From: Pantoea alhagi
GTDB lineage: Bacteria > Pseudomonadota > Gammaproteobacteria > Enterobacterales > Enterobacteriaceae
Reading direction: 5' to 3'
Length of the DNA stretch: 64,000 nucleotides
NCBI RefSeq assembly: GCF_002101395.1
Contig: NZ_CP019707.1
Span: 1 to 64,000 of the forward strand
The translations under genes were made by a program, and so were the position numbers. Under the pieces are notes generated by a model. That model made no database searches and was not told the DNA's origin. It saw only the letters and a program-made list of their open reading frames with translations. Every line of letters begins with the position of its first letter. The first letter of the stretch is position 1. Below are positions 62,221 through 64,000 of the stretch, in pieces.

Positions 62221-62693
62221 GTGACGCATCACTGTTATTCTTCAATCATGCGGTATGTGTAATTCCCTGTCCCCTCTGAGGCTGCCAGCTTGTCGAGTAT
62301 CTTTTCCGCTTCAGCCTTTGCCAGCCCCTTCTTTACGGTCTGCCAGCGGGCACTTCCCTTACGATCCTGTATTGCCCAGAGCTTTCCAGAGTCGTTATCT
62401 GGTGCAACGAATGACGTTAACTGTGATTCCAGCTGGCGAATACGATTGTGTGCAGTCTCCAGTTGAGCAAGCAACTCCGCCCTTGAAGGTCTGGGATGCT
62501 CAGCCTCGCGGATCTTTTTATTTTCGCGATAGCGCCGCGCCCGTTCCGCCGGTGACAGGGCATTTCCGGTACTGGGGCGTCCACGCTGCCGCTTTATGCC
62601 GGTATCGTTCATAACAGACTCCTGCTGAATAATGATGATCATATTATACGTGACGAATCACAGTAATTCAGCAGTAATAATGTGACGCATCAC
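62221..62693. repeat. Three GTGACGnATCAC repeats
   Basis: GTGACGCATCAC at 62221-62232, GTGACGAATCAC at 62650-62661 and GTGACGCATCAC at 62682-62693. Each is a near-palindrome (GTGA/TCAC arms). Two lie in the promoter region of the 62,235-62,612 gene and one after it. Confidence 0.7.
62235..62612 (-). CDS. Putative DNA-binding plasmid protein, possibly self-regulated
   Basis: 125 aa from ATG 62612 (GCAGGAGTCTG upstream). A basic N-terminus KRQRGRPSTGNALSPAERAR contains an AT-hook-like GRP core; it leads to a coiled coil (LLAQLETAHNRIRQLESQLT). The last ~50 residues (KGSARWQTVKKGLAKAEAEK) may be a small domain. The gene is bracketed by three copies of GTGACGnATCAC (62221, 62650, 62682), two of which lie upstream, so it may bind them and repress itself. 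Family unknown. Confidence 0.65.
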   Translation of the reverse strand: MNDTGIKRQRGRPSTGNALSPAERARRYRENKKIREAEHPRPSRAELLAQLETAHNRIRQLESQLTSFVAPDNDSGKLWAIQDRKGSARWQTVKKGLAKAEAEKILDKLAASEGTGNYTYRMIEE

Positions 62694-63056
62694 ATTAATT
62701 ATTTATTTTATGCCAGTCTGTATGGATTCGGTAAAACCCTAATTCTGCCGAATCCCCGCACTTATCCATCGTGTCTGTGGCTAAAGTACATCCTGTGTTT
62801 TGTCTCAGCTGTCCGGCATACTACTTATAGTGTCGGACAGCGCATAACATCCTCTTTCCGTGGAGCTGTTCTGCATCCGCGCCGTCCAGCTATTTGATAA
62901 AACTTCTCTCGTGGGAGGTTTAACCGAATCAGAACCTACGCCAGCGGAGTTTTTGCTCTTGACTTCTTCAAGAATACTTTCATTTGAAATCACCTCTCTT
63001 ACGAATTTAGGTATGCTCTAATGGCACAGGCCAAGCGATCAGTCTGGGACAAATGT
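62694..63056. other. Spacer between two minus-strand genes
   Basis: About 360 bases. A 62-aa minus-strand frame (62805-62993) has no recognisable features and no RBS. No other gene is seen. A recombination site for the ResD-like enzyme could lie here or beyond the window, but I cannot identify it. Confidence 0.3.
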
Positions 63057-63839
63057 TCAGTTGCCTATATTTTTGAGCATGGCCACGGCATCCGTACCCG
63101 GCATATGAAACTGCACCCGGTGTCGCGCGGCCACATCGAGCGCAAACACCTTCGTATACACCTCAGTAGACTTTAGGCTCTTGTGTCCCATTAGGCTCTG
63201 CAGCGCCTTCAGCGGAATGCCGGCATAAAGCATATGCATGGCGTAGCTGTGGCGAAACGTGTGCGGCGTGACCGGCACGGAGAATGTCACGCCGTCAGCT
63301 GCCGCGGCCTCAACCGCTTCGTTTAGCCAGGTGCGTACGGTCCGGTCAGTAATGGTCCAGAGCCGCACCTTTTCAGTTCGTCCGGTCTCCGGGTTACGCC
63401 GTTCCAGCGGAATCCGGAGCGTTGCAATCATCATCTCCAGCTGGGCAATGTACTGTGGATCAGATAACGGGACGAGGCGGTGCGGCACCATCCCTGCCGG
63501 CATCCTGCCTGCGCCGCGAGTCGCCTTCACGCCACGCTGCTTCAGGGTGGCCAGCTGTACATACGGGTAAGGCGGCGCCAGGCTGAAATCCCCTCTAGTC
63601 AAGGCCAGAGCCTCGTTGATGCGCGCGCCGGTATTCCAGAGCGTGGTGAACAGCATTTTGCGGTGCAGATCCGGGACATAGTGAAGAAGGGCGCTGACCT
63701 CTGGTGCCAGCAGGTACTGCGGATACTCGTCATGCTGTGCGGCCATTTGGCGCAGCGCCCGCGCGGCAGGGTAGTCAATGGCCACGGGCAATTGGCTACC
63801 CTGACCCTGCGGTTGCCCCCATGAGACAAGGCTGGTCAT
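63057..63839 (-). CDS. resD: ResD-like plasmid multimer-resolution tyrosine recombinase
   Basis: 260 aa, close to F ResD (268). The sequence parallels it throughout: YLLAPEVSALLHYVPDLHRK, TLWNTGARINEALALT (catalytic Arg), PHTFRHSYAMHMLYAG (HxxR), LMGHKSLKSTEVYTKVF (His and the nucleophile Tyr). ResD resolves plasmid dimers at rfsF so that partition works. The ATG at 63839 starts MTSLVSWGQ. In F resD lies after ccdAB, but here an unrelated partial frame ends upstream (63909-64000). Intact. Confidence 0.92.
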   Translation of the reverse strand: MTSLVSWGQPQGQGSQLPVAIDYPAARALRQMAAQHDEYPQYLLAPEVSALLHYVPDLHRKMLFTTLWNTGARINEALALTRGDFSLAPPYPYVQLATLKQRGVKATRGAGRMPAGMVPHRLVPLSDPQYIAQLEMMIATLRIPLERRNPETGRTEKVRLWTITDRTVRTWLNEAVEAAAADGVTFSVPVTPHTFRHSYAMHMLYAGIPLKALQSLMGHKSLKSTEVYTKVFALDVAARHRVQFHMPGTDAVAMLKNIGN

Positions 63840-63908
63840 TTTGTCAGGTTCCTCTGTTTACCATATCCGGGGAGCATACTGCTGGCGGCACTGGCATATA
63901 CGGGGGCA

Positions 63909-64000
63909 TCATCCTTCCGGTGTTCCGCATTGCGCATACATCTCATTATCTAAATCGATCAGATAACACAGCCCCTCATCAATACCGTCAAGCACATCAG
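63909..64000 (-). CDS. C-terminus of a partial hypothetical protein
   Basis: Minus-strand frame entering from the right edge and ending at the stop 63909-63911; it reads DVLDGIDEGLCYLIDLDNEM and ends CGTPEG. It is acidic, with no family recognised. It is not CcdB, whose C-terminus differs. It lies 70 bp upstream of resD on the same strand. Confidence 0.4.
   Translation of the reverse strand, partial: DVLDGIDEGLCYLIDLDNEMYAQCGTPEG

Noticed and set aside
63843..64000. ccdAB toxin-antitoxin upstream of resD as in F
   Set aside because: The partial frame at the window edge does not resemble the CcdB C-terminus, so no ccd call can be made from this window.

Overview
The window reads as part of a large, low-copy, multireplicon F-like plasmid from an Enterobacterales host. 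A Pantoea/Erwinia/Enterobacter-type background is likely, but the species cannot be fixed from sequence alone. The evidence is an IncFII-type replicon (repA, tap leader peptide, CopA antisense RNA, CopB), a RepFIB-type iteron replicon with a P1-like ParA/ParB/parS locus, a ResD-like multimer resolvase, F-type traI and traD with a traG tail, and an F-type leading region (ssb, psiB, DUF905, umuDC). The backbone is GC-rich. AT-rich islands, chiefly 16.5-25.9 kb, look acquired.

Layout. 0-7.5 kb is a decayed accessory segment: a multiply frameshifted gene, a frameshifted KAP-family P-loop NTPase (the family of F PifA) bracketed by a duplicated 200-bp gene tail, a DUF1173 gene, a DNA polymerase III theta homologue, a umuC 3' scrap and an MFS transporter relic. 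7.6-12.1 kb holds parS, parB, parA, a replication origin (DnaA box, five clustered GATC sites, iterons), RepFIB-type repA and distal iterons. 12.3-15.5 kb has an Rpn nuclease, a TetR relic and an integrase. 16.5-20.3 kb is a compact operon of a YrdC/Sua5-like protein, a GAPDH-like protein, a PEP-utilising-enzyme C-terminal module and a small ferredoxin-fold-like protein. An IS3-family element (with 4-bp target duplication) separates it from 22-25.9 kb: AraC regulator, alpha/beta hydrolase, EamA exporter, tautomerase and a divergent LysR regulator.

26.4-29.3 kb contains an RNase-H-like protein lacking catalytic residues and the IncFII replicon. 29.6-40 kb is the end of a tra operon (unknown membrane protein, traI, traD, an unknown gene, traS-like, truncated traG), cut by a second IS3-family element without target duplication, which suggests deletion of the rest of tra. 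41.5-46.9 kb carries a HEPN-type protein, a lipoprotein, psiB, DUF905, ssb and LexA-controlled umuD/umuC.

umuC is split at 46,920 by an approximately 11.8-kb element with short imperfect terminal inverted repeats. It encodes a large and a small tyrosine recombinase plus a broken third ORF, and carries cargo: a PilZ/degenerate HD-GYP protein, a CHASE4-PAS-GGDEF-EAL protein and a CusRS-like two-component system. The rest of umuC resumes at 58,745. 60-64 kb holds small plasmid genes, a putative self-regulated DNA-binding protein and the ResD-like recombinase.

The two most interesting regions are the umuC-interrupting signalling element and the four-gene YrdC/GAPDH/PEP-enzyme operon, whose function I cannot assign. 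Several conserved genes carry single-base frameshifts, concentrated at 0.1-3.1 kb. These are either real decay or base-call errors, and pseudogene calls there should be read with that in mind.
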